DNA of 64,000 nt from Anaerolineae bacterium (GTDB taxonomy: Bacteria; Chloroflexota; Anaerolineae; Aggregatilineales; JAFGMM01), in the NCBI GenBank assembly GCA_027494055.1, contig JAOSJO010000025.1, positions 81,262 through 145,261 on the forward strand, in the 5' to 3' direction. Shown in pieces: positions 31,898 through 42,510 of the stretch. The position numbers and the translations under genes were made by a program. The number at the start of each line of letters is the position of its first letter. The first letter of the stretch is position 1. The notes under the pieces were generated by a model. The model was not told the origin of the DNA. It saw only the letters and a program-made list of their open reading frames with translations, and searched no databases.

Positions 31898-34800
31898 GTG
31901 ACAGGTGTGCCGGTGGAACGGTCCTCGGTAAGCGAGCTTGCGACAGGCAGATATGCGGGCACGCTGGCGGTCGATGCCGACGGCGCGGTCCTCTCTGCCA
32001 GCCCGGCCCTTGCGGCGCTCCTGGATGACCCGGAGCAGGGGTGGCGCGGCGCGCACTTCTGCAGTTGGCTCGCCGACACCGCACAGGAAGACGCGCGCGC
32101 CGCATGGGAAGCCTTTCAGGCGCGAGGCGCGCCCAACCAGATCGAGGCCCCGCTGCGCAACGGGCCGATGGTGCAGCTCGTTTTTGAGCCGACCACGCCG
32201 CCGGATGCGTGGACGGTCGTCGTCCACCCCGCGCCGGGCGCTTTGGAAAGGCGCATCGCCGAACTGGAAACCCTCGCCGCCGCCGGGCGGGCGCTGGCGA
32301 GCACGCTTGACCTCCCCACTATCCTCGACCTGACATTCCAACACCTGCGCGCCGTTTTGCCCTTCGACTCAGCGGCGCTTCTGCTGTACGGGCGGGACGG
32401 CTTCCGCGTCGCGCGCGCGGAGGGCTACCCGGAGGAGTACCCCGAACAGGTTCAGGGCCGCCTGGAGCGCTTCCCCACCTTCGCGCGCCTCTTCCGCGAG
32501 CGGCGGCCCCTGTTGGTCCGCGATACTGCACAGTCTGAGGCATGGCAGGCCGCGCGCGGCTCGGAACACATCCGTGCGTGGATCGGCGTGCCGCTCATTG
32601 CGCGCGACGAGGTCCTCGGCGTGCTGAGCATCGACAGCCAGACGGCAGGGGCATACACGGCCTACGACGCCGATCTCGCCTTCTCGTTTGGGCAGGAGGT
32701 CGCCGTCGCGCTCTACAACGCGCGCCGGTACGAGCAGGCGCTCACGCGCGCCAACCACGTGGGGGCGCTCTACCAGATCGGCCTTGCCATCTCGCACACC
32801 GACGTGGACAAGGTGCTGCGGCTGGTTCACCGCCAGCTCAGCGAATTGATGGACGTGAGCACCTTCTACATCGCCCTCTACGACACCGAGACCGACAGCG
32901 TCCACTTCCGCCTGTCGTTTGATCGCGGCGCGCCACTTGAGCCGTTCACCGTCAAGGCGGCAGGCACGCTGGTCGGGTGGGTGATTGCGCACCAACAGAC
33001 GGTCGTGATTGTCGATACCGAGCGCCAGGAACCGCCGGTGCCGCTCTCCGTGCGGGGCAGCCCGATGCGGTCGCTCTTGCTGGTGCCGCTGAGTGCGGGC
33101 GACCAGATCGTTGGCGTGCTCTCGGTCCAGAGCGAGACGCCCGACGCTTTTAGCGACGACGACGCGCTGCTCGTCGAGGCCATTGCCAGCCAGACCGCCG
33201 TCGTGATCCGAAACGCGCAGCTTTTCGACGAGACGGAACACCGGCTGGCGGCGCTGGAGGCGCTGCAACAGACCAGCCTCTCGCTCACTTCGGCCCCAGA
33301 CCCGGTGGTCGCCCTGGAGGGCATCGCGCAGAACGTGATGGACCTGCTCCAACCGTGCGGGCTGTGCATCTGCATGGTCGATGAGGCAGGGCTGCCTCAG
33401 GACAGGTATTACGCGGACCCAACCGCCACGGCGCGCGTGCAAGCGCCTGAGGGCATGGCCGGCAGGTGCCTTGGGAACATGCGGCTCGAACTGCTCAGCG
33501 TCGTTACGCAGGAAGTCACGCGCACCGGCGCGCCGCTCCTCGTCACCGATGCGCCCGACCACCCGCTGTTCCGCCGGCGTTGACCCGGCGGATCTCCCCT
33601 TCCGCGGCCTCGCAGCCTTCCCGATGAAGCGCATGGACCAGGTCCTGGGGCTGTTCTGCCTGGGTTACGATACGCCGCGCCACTTCCACGAGGAGGAGAT
33701 GCGCCTGCTGCGCCTGTTCACCAACCAGGCGGCGATTGCGGTCGAGAACGCCCGCAACTACCAGGAGACGCAGAGCCAGTTGCGCGAGATGACGGCGCTC
33801 TACGACATGGCAAAGCAGACCATCTCCAACCTGAACCTGGAAGCCGTGCTTCAGAAAGTGGTGGAGACGCTGCGCCAGTTGTTCGAGGCGCGCGGCGCGT
33901 CGATTGCGCTGCTGGACGAAGCCACGAACGAGGTCGTCATCAAGACCGCCGTCGGCATCGCCAAGCACTGGCAGGAGGTCGCCCGGCTCAAGGTCGGCGA
34001 GGGCGTCAGCGGGCGGGTCGTGCAGACTGGCGAGAGCATGTACGTCGCGGACACGCAGGCAGACCCCGACTACATCTTCTTCGACCGGAGCGTGCGCGCG
34101 CTCTGACCGTGCCGCTGCGCGTACACGACCACATCATCGGCACGCTCACGCTCGACAGCGACCAGCCGCATGCCTTCACCGAGCGCCACGAACGCCTGCT
34201 GACCATCGCCGCCTCGCAGGTGGCGGTGGCGATTGAGAACGCGCAGCTTTACGAGCAACTCCGCGACCGGGCGGAGCAACTTGAAGCGGCCAACCGCGAA
34301 CTACAGGAACTCAACGACCTGCGCAACGAGATGGTCGCCAACGTCACCCACGAGCTGCGCAACCCGCTCACCTTCCTCAAGGGCTACATCGGCCTGATCC
34401 GCGACGGTGAGTTGGGGCCGGTAAGCGGCGAACAGATCGAGGCGCTGAATGTCATCAACGAGAAGACCGACTCGGTCTCACGGCTGATTAGCGACATCCT
34501 CGCGCTGGAGCGCATTACGCCGTCGTCCCTGCACCGCGAACGGCACAACCTGATCGACATCGTGGCGCGGGCCGTGTCCGATGCGAAAGTCGGCCTGCTC
34601 ACCGAAGGGCGCAGCCTGACCCTGACGCACGAACCGGGTTCCGACGCCATCCTGGTCGATATTGACAAGGACCGGATCAACCAGGTCATCTACAACCTCA
34701 TCACCAACGCCGTGAAGTTCACCCGTGACGGCGGTGCGATCACCGTCGCCACCCACCCCCCGAAAGGAGACATCCGCTTCGCCCGCGTCACCATCCGCGA

Positions 34801-35038
34801 TACCGGCATTGGCATCGCGCCGGACAAGCTTGCTTATGTGTTTGAGCGCTTTTACCAGGTAGACCCCATGGTGGGCTATCAGCAGGGCGGCGCGGGCCTC
34901 GGTCTGGCGATTGTGCAGCGCATCGTCGAAGCGCATGGCGGCAGAGTGTGGGCGGAGAGTGAGTCGGGGCAGGGCAGCACCTTCACGTTCACATTGCCAG
35001 TGGTCGCCGACGATGATAATGCAGCCACCGAAACCTGA
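31898..35038 (+). CDS. Multi-GAF sensor histidine kinase (two frame breaks)
   Basis: A soluble sensor kinase of about 1,045 residues. A short PAS-like N-terminus (DADGAVLSASPALAALLDDPEQGW) is followed by about four GAF domains with repeated endings such as AVALYNARRYEQAL, AVVIRNAQLFDETE, AIAVENARNYQETQ and AVAIENAQLYEQL. HisKA contains the phospho-His in VTHELRNPLTFLKGY; HATPase has NLITNAVKFT, DTGIGIAP and GAGLGLAIVQRIVEAHGG. Breaks lie near 33574 (extra C) and 34101 (missing base). No membrane segment or receiver domain is present, and no response regulator gene is adjacent. The neighbouring small membrane proteins and KaiC-like ATPase are likely partners. Confidence 0.85.
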
Positions 35039-36080
35039 TCCGACGCGGCGCGACCTGCTCCACCGCCTGCCGAAGGTCGGCCTTCACCGCCACCTGGAAG
35101 GGTCGCTGCGCCTCGAAACCCTTGTAGAAATCGCGCAGACAGACAACATCGGCGTGCCGGCGCGCACGGTCACGGAGATGCGCGCGCTGGTCACGATGGC
35201 GAACCGCCGGGGCGACAACCACGCTTACCTGCAGAAGTTCAACACGCTGCGCCTCTTTTACCGCACGCCGGAGATCATCCACCGCTTCGCGTATGAGGCG
35301 GTGGCCGACGCCGCCGCCGACAACGTGCGCTATCTGGAGCTGCGCTTCACGCCCAGGGCGCTCGCGAGCGTGTCGGGCTTCCCGTTCGAGCAGGTGACAG
35401 ACTGGGTGTGCGATGCCGTGCAGCGCTCGGCGGCGGACCATAACATCATGGTGCGGATTATCCTGTCGATGAACCGGCACGAGGCGGTCTCGATTGGCGA
35501 GAAGATCGCGCAGGTTGCAGTAGACCGCGCCGGTCAGGGCGTCGTCGGCCTGGATATCGGCGGGGACGAGGCGAGCTACTCCGCGAGGCCATTCGGCCCC
35601 CTGTTCATCCACGCCAAGCAGTCAGGGCTGGGCATCACCATGCACGCGGGCGAGTGGTCGGGCGCTGCGTCGGTGCGGGACGCCATCGAGAACTGGTCCG
35701 CTGACCGGATCGGGCACGGCGTGCGCGTGGTCGAAGACTCGGAAGTGGCCGCCCTGGCGCGCGACCGGGGCGTCGTCTTCGAGGTGTGCCCGACGAGCAA
35801 CCTGCAGAGCGGCGTGGTGCCGCACATCGGCGTTCACCCGCTGCGCGACATGTTCTACCTCGGCCTGAAGGTGACGCTCAATACCGACAACACGGGCGTC
35901 AGCGGGGTCACGCTCACCGACGAGGTGGCGACCGTCATGGACGGGCTGGGGTTTACGCTGCGCGACATCAAACAGATGCAGCGCACGTCATGTCAGGCGG
36001 CCTTCCTCCCTGAAGCGGAGCGTGCGGCCCTGTTGCAGCGGATTAGCGCGGAACTGGACGAGTTCCCGGACGAGATCTAG
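35013..36080 (+). CDS. add: Adenosine deaminase
   Basis: Zinc amidohydrolase that converts adenosine to inosine. It shows the HxH metal motif in LPKVGLHRHLEGSLRLE, the metal His in ITMHAGEWSG, the catalytic region DRIGHGVRVVED and the metal Asp in LNTDNTGVSG. About 355 residues, normal length. The start, ATG 35013 or 35019, overlaps the kinase 3' end by about 25 bases, so translation is probably coupled. AMP-deaminase-like adenine deaminases share the fold; the substrate is assigned by overall similarity. Confidence 0.88.
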   Translation: MIMQPPKPDPTRRDLLHRLPKVGLHRHLEGSLRLETLVEIAQTDNIGVPARTVTEMRALVTMANRRGDNHAYLQKFNTLRLFYRTPEIIHRFAYEAVADAAADNVRYLELRFTPRALASVSGFPFEQVTDWVCDAVQRSAADHNIMVRIILSMNRHEAVSIGEKIAQVAVDRAGQGVVGLDIGGDEASYSARPFGPLFIHAKQSGLGITMHAGEWSGAASVRDAIENWSADRIGHGVRVVEDSEVAALARDRGVVFEVCPTSNLQSGVVPHIGVHPLRDMFYLGLKVTLNTDNTGVSGVTLTDEVATVMDGLGFTLRDIKQMQRTSCQAAFLPEAERAALLQRISAELDEFPDEI

Positions 36081-36245
36081 CCCGCCGGAGGGCCGGCGCA
36101 GAGTCCCGGCATCGCGCCGTCCAGGCCGGGCGACGGGGGCGGATTCTGCGCCGTATTCGTCTCGTTCGCGGAACGCGCGTTTTTTGTGGTTAAATCGCCT
36201 CGTGCACAATCGCAGCGATAGTCACGGGCGGGCAGGCCGCCGACG

Positions 36246-38145
36246 ATGTTTCCGAAGATGTATCCGAGACGCGACTCAGGCGCGAGCCAGAGAAACAGAC
36301 TGCTGAAGGCAACCACCCTGCCTGTGGCGCTGCTGCTGGCGGCGCGGCTGTTGCTTGGCGTGGTGTACGCCGGGGCCATCCCGCTCTGGGAGGCCAACGA
36401 CGAGCCGTTTCACTACCGCTTTGCGCGCTTCATCGCGGAGGAGGGCCGGCTGCCCACGCAGGAAGAGCGCGACGCCGAGAACGTAGCCGCCGGCGACCTG
36501 GGGCAGTTCACGCAGCCGCCGCTCTATTACCTGATGGTCGCGCCTGTGGTCGCGCTTTTCGACGCCGGCGAGGCCGTGCCAGGGCCGGCGAAGCCGCTCC
36601 CGGCGTGCGGCGCGCTGCCGCCGAGCGCCAACGTCTACCTGCACCCACGCAGCGAGGACTTCCCTGGCGCGGGACGGCGCTGGCCGCGCACCTGGCGCGC
36701 CTGGTCTCCGTGATCTTGAGCACGGCGGCGGCCTACCTCACGTGGCGGGCGGCGCGCGTGGCCTGGCCGGGCCGGCGCGCGCTGGCGCTGGGCGCGGCGG
36801 GCGTGGCGGCGTTCTGGCCGCAGGTCGTCTACATCGGGAGCGTCGTCAACAACGACAGCATGGCGCTGTTCGCCGGCGCGCTGTTCCTGTACTTCGCGGT
36901 GCGCCTGGTCGCCGCCCGGCCCCGCGCCTGGGACGTGGTCGGGATGGCGCTCGCGCTGGGGTTGAGCGCGCTCGGCAAGATTTCGGGCGCGGCGCTGGCG
37001 CTGCCGGCGGCGTTGGCGCTGATCATCTGGGCGGCGCGGGCGTCCAGGGGCAACCGCCGCGCGCGCCGGGTCGCGCTTGCGGCGCTGGCCGTCGCCGTGA
37101 TCGTGGCCGTCGTGGCGCTCGTCGCCGTCCGGGCGTGGGCGTTCAGCGCCGAGCCGGGCCAGCGCTACGCTGGCGCGGTGCGGACGCTCTACCAGATGCT
37201 GGAGAACCCGGACCGGTTCGTCAACCGGCTCTACTGGGACCGGACGCCCGCCGTCCTCACGGAAACGTTCTGGACGTTCATCGCTGCCTACGGCTGGCAG
37301 AACGTACGGGCCAGCGCGTGGGTGTATGCCGTCCTGGGGGCGTGGATGCTGGTCGCGGCGGCCGGCGTCGTGGCCTCCCTGCTCCGGGCACGATGCCGGC
37401 GCGCGTCGTGGCTGCCGATTATGCTGTTGCTGGCGATTGTCCTCGCCGTCGCCCTGGCGTCGCTGTTCCGGTCGCTGCAAGATACGCGCTTCGTCGCCGC
37501 CGGGCGCTACCTGCTGCCGGCCTTCCCCGCGCTCGCGACCCTGGGCGCGCTGGGCTGGGCCGCGCTGCCGCTGCGCGCCAGGCCCACGCTCAAGGTCGCG
37601 GCGATGCTTGCGCCGGTCCTGCTGATCGCAGCCTGGGCGCCGTTCCGGTTCATCGGCCCGACCTACGCGCCGCCCGCCCGCCTGGACGCGGCGGGGTTCG
37701 CGGCGCTGGCGGACGTCGCGCCGGCGGACGCCCACTTCGAAAACGGCATGGCGCTGCTCGGCTACCGCGTCAAGAGACGCCTACGGTCGAGGCCGGGGGC
37801 GCGGTGATGCTCGTGCTCTACCTGGCGACCGACCGCCCCGTCGCTGAGGCGTACCAGACCGACCTGGTTGCGGTCGGGCCGGACGGCCAGGGCTACGGGT
37901 TCTGTCGCATCATGCCGGGGCGCGACCAGTACCCGACGTTCCGCTGGCAGCCGGGGGAGGTCATCGCGGACCGGTACCGCGTGCCGGTCAACGACAATTA
38001 TCCCGCGCCCGCCGTCGGCTTCTTCGCGCTGAGCTTCGTCGATCCCGACACCGGCGCGCGGCTGGCGATGGTCGATGACGCCGGGCAGCTGGTGGGGGAA
38101 TACCTGCACTTCGGGTTCGACAGTTACCGCGTCGCGCCTCCGTAA
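36246..38145 (+). CDS. DUF2142/GT-C-like membrane protein (two frame breaks)
   Basis: A polytopic membrane protein of about 630 residues. The N-terminus has a helix followed by AIPLWEANDEPFHYRFARFIAEEGRLP, a loop typical of DUF2142 and related GT-C glycosyltransferase folds. Many hydrophobic helices follow (ALALGAAGVAAFWPQVVYIGSVVNNDSMALFAG; WLPIMLLLAIVLAVALASL), then a soluble C-terminal beta-rich domain (VMLVLYLATDRPVAEAYQTD...YEYLHFGFDSYRV-like). A missing C near 36662 and a missing G near 37773 break the frame; correcting them gives one protein. Probably lipid-linked sugar or polysaccharide synthesis. Confidence 0.75.
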
Positions 38146-38194
38146 GCGGGGCGGACCAGCGGCGCGCCGGGAGAGGGGCCAGAAGTACACGCCG

Positions 38195-39385
38195 ATGCGT
38201 ATCCTCATGTGCCACAACCTCTACCGCTTCCGGGGCGGTGAGGAGAGCGCCAAAGACCTGCTCACCGCGCTGCTCCGGGCGCACGGCCACGAGGTGGTGG
38301 AGTATCCGGCCGACAGCCGCGAGATCGAGGCATACGGCCCGGTGGCGAAGCTGGGGCTTGGGCTGCGCATCCTCTACTCGCGGCAGAGCGCGCGCGCCAT
38401 CCGCCGGCTTGTGGCCGAAGCCCGCCCCGACGTGGCGCACGTGCACAACGTCTTCCCGCTGCTCTCGCCCTCGGTGTACGTGGCGCTCCACGACCTCGGC
38501 GTGCCGGTGGTGCAGACGATCAACAACTTCCGGCTGCTGTGCCCCAACGGCCTGTTCTTCATCGATGGTGCGGTGTGTACGCGGTGCAGCGGCGGCAACT
38601 ACGCGCACGCGGTGGCGCACCGCTGCCTGCACGGCAGCCTCCCGATGAGCGCCGCCTACGCCGCGTCGCTCGCGCTGCATTGGCGGCTCGGCACCTTCCC
38701 GGACAAGATGGGCTTCCTCCTGCCGACCAACCACTTCACCGCGCAGATGCTCGCGCGGCGGATGCGCGATCCGTCGCGGCTGATCGTGATGCCCTACCCC
38801 ATTGGCTCCCTCAAAGCGATGGCGCCGCGCACGGATTTCGAACCGGTCGTGGTGTATATGGGCCGCCTCTCGGTGGAGAAGGGCGTCAGCACCCTGGTGG
38901 AGGCGATGGCGCGCACGCCTGAACTCACGCTCCGGGTGATCGGCGAGGGGCCGGCGCGCGCGGCGCTGGAGGCGCAGGCGGCGGCGTTGGGGCTGCGCAA
39001 CGTGGCGTTCCTCGGCTTCGTCCCCGGCGCGGCGCGCTTCGACCACGTGCGCGCGGCGACCTGCCTGGTGCAGCCGAGCGTGTGTCACGAGCAGTACCCG
39101 ATGGCCGTGGCCGAGGCGATGGCGCTGGGCGTGCCGGTGGTCGCGAGCCGCATGGGCGGCATGCCCGAACTGGTCCTTGAGGGCGAGACCGGCCTGCTCT
39201 TCGAGGCGGGGCGCGCGGACGAGCTGGCGGCGCACCTGAAGCGGCTGGCCGCCGACCCCGCGCTGGTGCGGCGGGTTGGGGCGGCGGCGCGGGCGGCGAT
39301 TGCGCGCGACCACGACCCGGAAGCGTACTACGCACGCCTGATGGACGTGTACCGGCGCGCCCGCGCCGGCTACGCGCCCGATTGA
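38195..39385 (+). CDS. Glycosyltransferase family 4
   Basis: A 396-residue GT-B retaining glycosyltransferase. The N-terminal half starts MRILMCHNLYRFRGGEESAK and carries DVAHVHNVFPLLSPSVY; the C-terminal half shows VVYMGRLSVEKGVSTLVEAM, LRVIGEGPARAALE, QPSVCHEQYPMAVAEAMALGVPVVASRMGGMPELV with the E(x7)E motif. The intact gene has its ATG 50 bp after the membrane gene, within a surface-polysaccharide cluster. The acceptor and sugar are unknown. Confidence 0.9.
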   Translation: MRILMCHNLYRFRGGEESAKDLLTALLRAHGHEVVEYPADSREIEAYGPVAKLGLGLRILYSRQSARAIRRLVAEARPDVAHVHNVFPLLSPSVYVALHDLGVPVVQTINNFRLLCPNGLFFIDGAVCTRCSGGNYAHAVAHRCLHGSLPMSAAYAASLALHWRLGTFPDKMGFLLPTNHFTAQMLARRMRDPSRLIVMPYPIGSLKAMAPRTDFEPVVVYMGRLSVEKGVSTLVEAMARTPELTLRVIGEGPARAALEAQAAALGLRNVAFLGFVPGAARFDHVRAATCLVQPSVCHEQYPMAVAEAMALGVPVVASRMGGMPELVLEGETGLLFEAGRADELAAHLKRLAADPALVRRVGAAARAAIARDHDPEAYYARLMDVYRRARAGYAPD

Positions 39386-39438
39386 CAGCGCAAGGCCGGG
39401 CGATAGAATCCGGGCACCCTGAGACGGGCCGAAACCTG

Positions 39439-39638
39439 GGGTGCATCCCATCTTGGAGGCTCCTCTTGGGCGTTGCGTATTCCGCCAGTTTTACCTCACC
39501 CCGGCCCCCTCTCCATGAAATGGAGAGGGGGAGAATAAGAATATCGTAAGCCCCCTTTCCACGTGTGGAGAGGGGATTTAGGGGTGAGGCCTGACGGTCG
39601 TGCTGGGCATGAAGTTGCCCCTATCTTGGGATGCACCC
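39439..39638. repeat. Nested inverted-repeat element upstream of GT2 gene
   Basis: Outer arms GGGTGCATCCCA (39439-39450) and TGGGATGCACCC (39627-39638) are exact inverted copies. Inside, CCTCACCCC (39494-39502) and GGGGTGAGG (39581-39589) form a second level. Two strong hairpins, CCTCTCCA/TGGAGAGG and CCTTTCCA/TGGAGAGG, sit at its centre. It looks like a MITE-like or REP element in the 270-bp gap before the GT2 gene. No gene is inside. Confidence 0.65.
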
Positions 39639-39657
39639 AAAATCTGGGCAGGCTGGC

Positions 39658-41523
39658 ATGGACATCCCGCGCGTCACGTTTGGCATGATCGTGCTGAACG
39701 GCGAGCCGTTCACGCGCTACAACCTCCGCGCGCTGTACCCCTTCGCACACGAGATCATCGTGGTCGAGGGTGCGGTCGAGAAGGCACGCTTCGCCGCCAC
39801 GCCTGACGGCCACTCCACCGACGGCACGCTGGAGGCGCTGCGGCGCTTCAAGGCAACGGAGGATCCCGACGACAAGCTCCAGATCGTGACGCGCGACGGC
39901 TTCTGGAGCGAGAAGGACGAGCAGTCGCAGGCCTACGCGGCGCGCGCCACCGGCGACCTGCTCTGGCAGGTGGACGTTGACGAGTTCTACCAGCCGGGCG
40001 ACATGCGCGCCGTGCTCGAACGGCTGGCGCAGCAGCCGGCGATCACGATGGTTTCCTTCAAGACGCTGACGTTCTGGGGCGGCTTCGACTACATCACCGA
40101 CGGGTGGTACCTGCGGCGCGGGTCGGGCGTGTTCCGGCGGCTGTTCCGCTGGGGGGCGGGCTACTGCTATGACACCCACCGCCCGCCCACCGTGCGCGAC
40201 CCGCAGGGGCGCGACCTCTACACGGTGCGCCAGCTCGACGGGGACAGCCTCGCGCGCCGCGCGGGCATCTACCTGTTCCACTACTCGCTGGTGTTCCCCA
40301 AGCAGGTCGAGGAGAAGTCGGCCTACTATCGCCACATGAACTGGGTGCACTCGCGCGGGGCGGCGGCGTGGGCCGAGGCGGGCTACGCGCGCCTCGCGCG
40401 CCCCTACCACGTGCACAACGTGTACCGTTACCCAAGCTGGCTCGAACGCTTCGAGGGGGAGCACCCGCCCGCCATCCGCCAACTGCGCGCCGACATCGCC
40501 GCCGGCGCGGTGGAGGTCGCGCTGCGCCCGGTCGATGACATCGAGCGCCTGCTGCGCTCGCGGCGATACGCGCTGGGGCGCGCCGTGCTCAAGCCGCTTG
40601 CGCCGCTCTACCGGCTGGCGTACCAGCTCCGCCACCCCAGGGGGAGCGCGACCCCCGACCGCCGGCGGTGCGCGATGGTTAGGCTGTCCGTCATCACGCC
40701 CTCGTTCAACCAGGGCCGGTACATCGAGGCGACGCTCCGCAGCGTGCTGGACCAGGACGACCCTGACCTGGAATACATCGTCATGGACGGCGGCTCCACC
40801 GACGGCACGCTCGCCGTCCTGGCGCGCTACGCCGACCGCCTGGCGTTCTACTCGGAGACAGACCGGGGCCAGGCGCACGCAATCAACAAGGGCCTGGCGC
40901 GCGCCACCGGCGATGTGCTCGCCTGGCTCAACTCCGACGACGTGTACTTCCCCGGCGCGCTGGCGACCGTGCGCCACTACTTTGAGACGCGCCCGAAGGT
41001 CGATGTCGTGTACGGCGACGTGGTCATCATCGGGCCGGACGGCGCGCCGCTGCTCTACCGGCCCGAAATCGACTTCGACTACACCGTGCTGTGCTACGGC
41101 GCGAACTACATCCCGCAGCCGGCGGTGTTCTGGCGGCGGCGCGCCATGGAGGCCGCCGGCCCGTTGGACGAGTCGCTGCACCAGGTGATGGACTGGGAAT
41201 GGTGGCTGCGCATGGCGCGCGCGGGGATGCGCTTCGCGCACACGCCGCAATACCTGGCCGGGTTCCGGTGGCACGCGGAGGCCAAGTCGTCGCGGAGCGT
41301 CGCCGCCGCACACGCGGAGTTCCGCGCAGTGCGTTCACGCTACGCCCCGGATGTGGGGCGGCTCACCGGGCCGCGCAACCGGCTCATGGCGGCCTACGCG
41401 CGCCTCAAGCGGCAGTGGCTCAAGCTGCGGTCGCCCCGGACGCGCCGCCACCTGGACGTGATCCCGGCACGGCTGCGGCTGAACCTGGGCCTGCACGACC
41501 GCCCTGCGCCCGACACCGAGTAG
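39658..41523 (+). CDS. Tandem GT2 glycosyltransferase (two catalytic domains)
   Basis: About 621 residues with two GT-A domains. The first (residues about 1-330) starts IPRVTFGMIVLNGEPFTRYNLRALYPFAHEIIVVEGA and has DGFWSEKDEQSQAYAARATGDLLWQVDVDEFY. The second starts MVRLSVITPSFNQGRYIEATLRSVLDQDDPDLEYIVMDGGSTDGTL and has VLAWLNSDDVYFPG (DxD) and MDWEWWLRMARAG. The second would be a normal stand-alone GT2 starting with its own Met near 40675, so the fusion could be natural or created by an indel. Likely surface-glycan assembly. Confidence 0.8.
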   Translation: MDIPRVTFGMIVLNGEPFTRYNLRALYPFAHEIIVVEGAVEKARFAATPDGHSTDGTLEALRRFKATEDPDDKLQIVTRDGFWSEKDEQSQAYAARATGDLLWQVDVDEFYQPGDMRAVLERLAQQPAITMVSFKTLTFWGGFDYITDGWYLRRGSGVFRRLFRWGAGYCYDTHRPPTVRDPQGRDLYTVRQLDGDSLARRAGIYLFHYSLVFPKQVEEKSAYYRHMNWVHSRGAAAWAEAGYARLARPYHVHNVYRYPSWLERFEGEHPPAIRQLRADIAAGAVEVALRPVDDIERLLRSRRYALGRAVLKPLAPLYRLAYQLRHPRGSATPDRRRCAMVRLSVITPSFNQGRYIEATLRSVLDQDDPDLEYIVMDGGSTDGTLAVLARYADRLAFYSETDRGQAHAINKGLARATGDVLAWLNSDDVYFPGALATVRHYFETRPKVDVVYGDVVIIGPDGAPLLYRPEIDFDYTVLCYGANYIPQPAVFWRRRAMEAAGPLDESLHQVMDWEWWLRMARAGMRFAHTPQYLAGFRWHAEAKSSRSVAAAHAEFRAVRSRYAPDVGRLTGPRNRLMAAYARLKRQWLKLRSPRTRRHLDVIPARLRLNLGLHDRPAPDTE

Positions 41524-41582
41524 GCAGGCGGCACACACCGAAGCCTTACGCCATTGACCGCACCTGTCTCATGGAGGGTTAA

Positions 41583-42443
41583 GTGAACGCCGACGCGCTC
41601 ACCATCAGGCGGCTCGAAACGATTGCGGAATACCGCGCTTGCGAGGACCTTCAGATTGCCGTGTGGGGCCTGGACCCGCGCGAGATCGTCTGCGACCACG
41701 TGATGCTGGCGGCGCAGCGGCACGGCGGGCTGACGCTCGGCGCGTTCGCGCCGGGCGGGTGGCTGGCGGGTGCGCTGTTCGGCTTCCTCGGCGTTGACGA
41801 GGCGACGCCGGGCCGGCCGCACGTCCACATTTCGCACATCATGGGCGTGCACCCACACTGGCAGGGGAAGGGCGTCGGCTACCGGCTCAAGCTGGCGCAG
41901 CGCGACCACGTGCGGCGGCAGGGGCTTGCCCTGGTCATGTGGACCTACGACCCGCTGGAGAGTCGCAACGCCGCGCTCAACATCGGCAAGCTGGGGGCGT
42001 GTGCCGCCGCTACCTCCGCAACCTGTACGGCGACATGCGCGACGCGATCAACCTGGGCCTGCCGAGTGACCGCTTCGAGGTCGAATGGTGGATCGACGCG
42101 CCGCGCGTGCGCGCGCGGCTCGAAAGGGCGCAGCCGGCGGACCTTGCCGCGCTGGACGCGCAGCCGGCAAACCGGGTCACGTGGCGCGAGGATGGTCTGC
42201 CGGTCCCCTGCTGAGGTGGGTACCGGCTGGGAAGGCGGGCGCGTGTCCATCGAGATACCGGCGCACTTCCAGCAGGTGCGGAAGGCGGACGGCGCGCTCG
42301 CGCTTGCCTGGCGGCTGCACACGTGCGCCCTGTTCGAGGCGGCGTTTGCTGCCGGGTACGCGGCGGTGGACTTCGCCAGCCCGGTCGTCGATGGGGTGCG
42401 GCGCAGCTATTACATCCTGGAGCCGGCCCCTGGCGCCCCTTAG
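41583..42443 (+). CDS. GNAT-like N-acetyltransferase (two frame breaks)
   Basis: An acetyltransferase-like protein of about 286 residues. The N-terminal part has RRLETIAEYRACEDLQIAVWGLD, SHIMGVHPHWQGKGVGYRLKLAQRDHV (acetyl-CoA pyrophosphate loop) and WTYDPLESRNAALNIGKLG. It continues in another frame as CRRYLRNLYGDMRDAINLGLPSDRFEVEWWI, then EIPAHFQQVRKADGALALAWRLHTCALFEAAFAAGY. A missing G in the run 41993-41997 and an extra C in 42205-42208 explain the breaks. The GTG start follows GGAGG. Substrate unknown. Confidence 0.8.
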   Translation: MNADALTIRRLETIAEYRACEDLQIAVWGLDPREIVCDHVMLAAQRHGGLTLGAFAPGGWLAGALFGFLGVDEATPGRPHVHISHIMGVHPHWQGKGVGYRLKLAQRDHVRRQGLALVMWTYDPLESRNAALNIGKLGACAAATSATCTATCATRSTWACRVTASRSNGGSTRRACARGSKGRSRRTLPRWTRSRQTGSRGARMVCRSPAEVGTGWEGGRVSIEIPAHFQQVRKADGALALAWRLHTCALFEAAFAAGYAAVDFASPVVDGVRRSYYILEPAPGAP

Positions 42444-42510
42444 CGCCGCCTGAACGCGCGTTGCCTCTGCCGGGAGAGCGACTCCCTGCTGCCGGACAGG
42501 TTGGGAAGAT

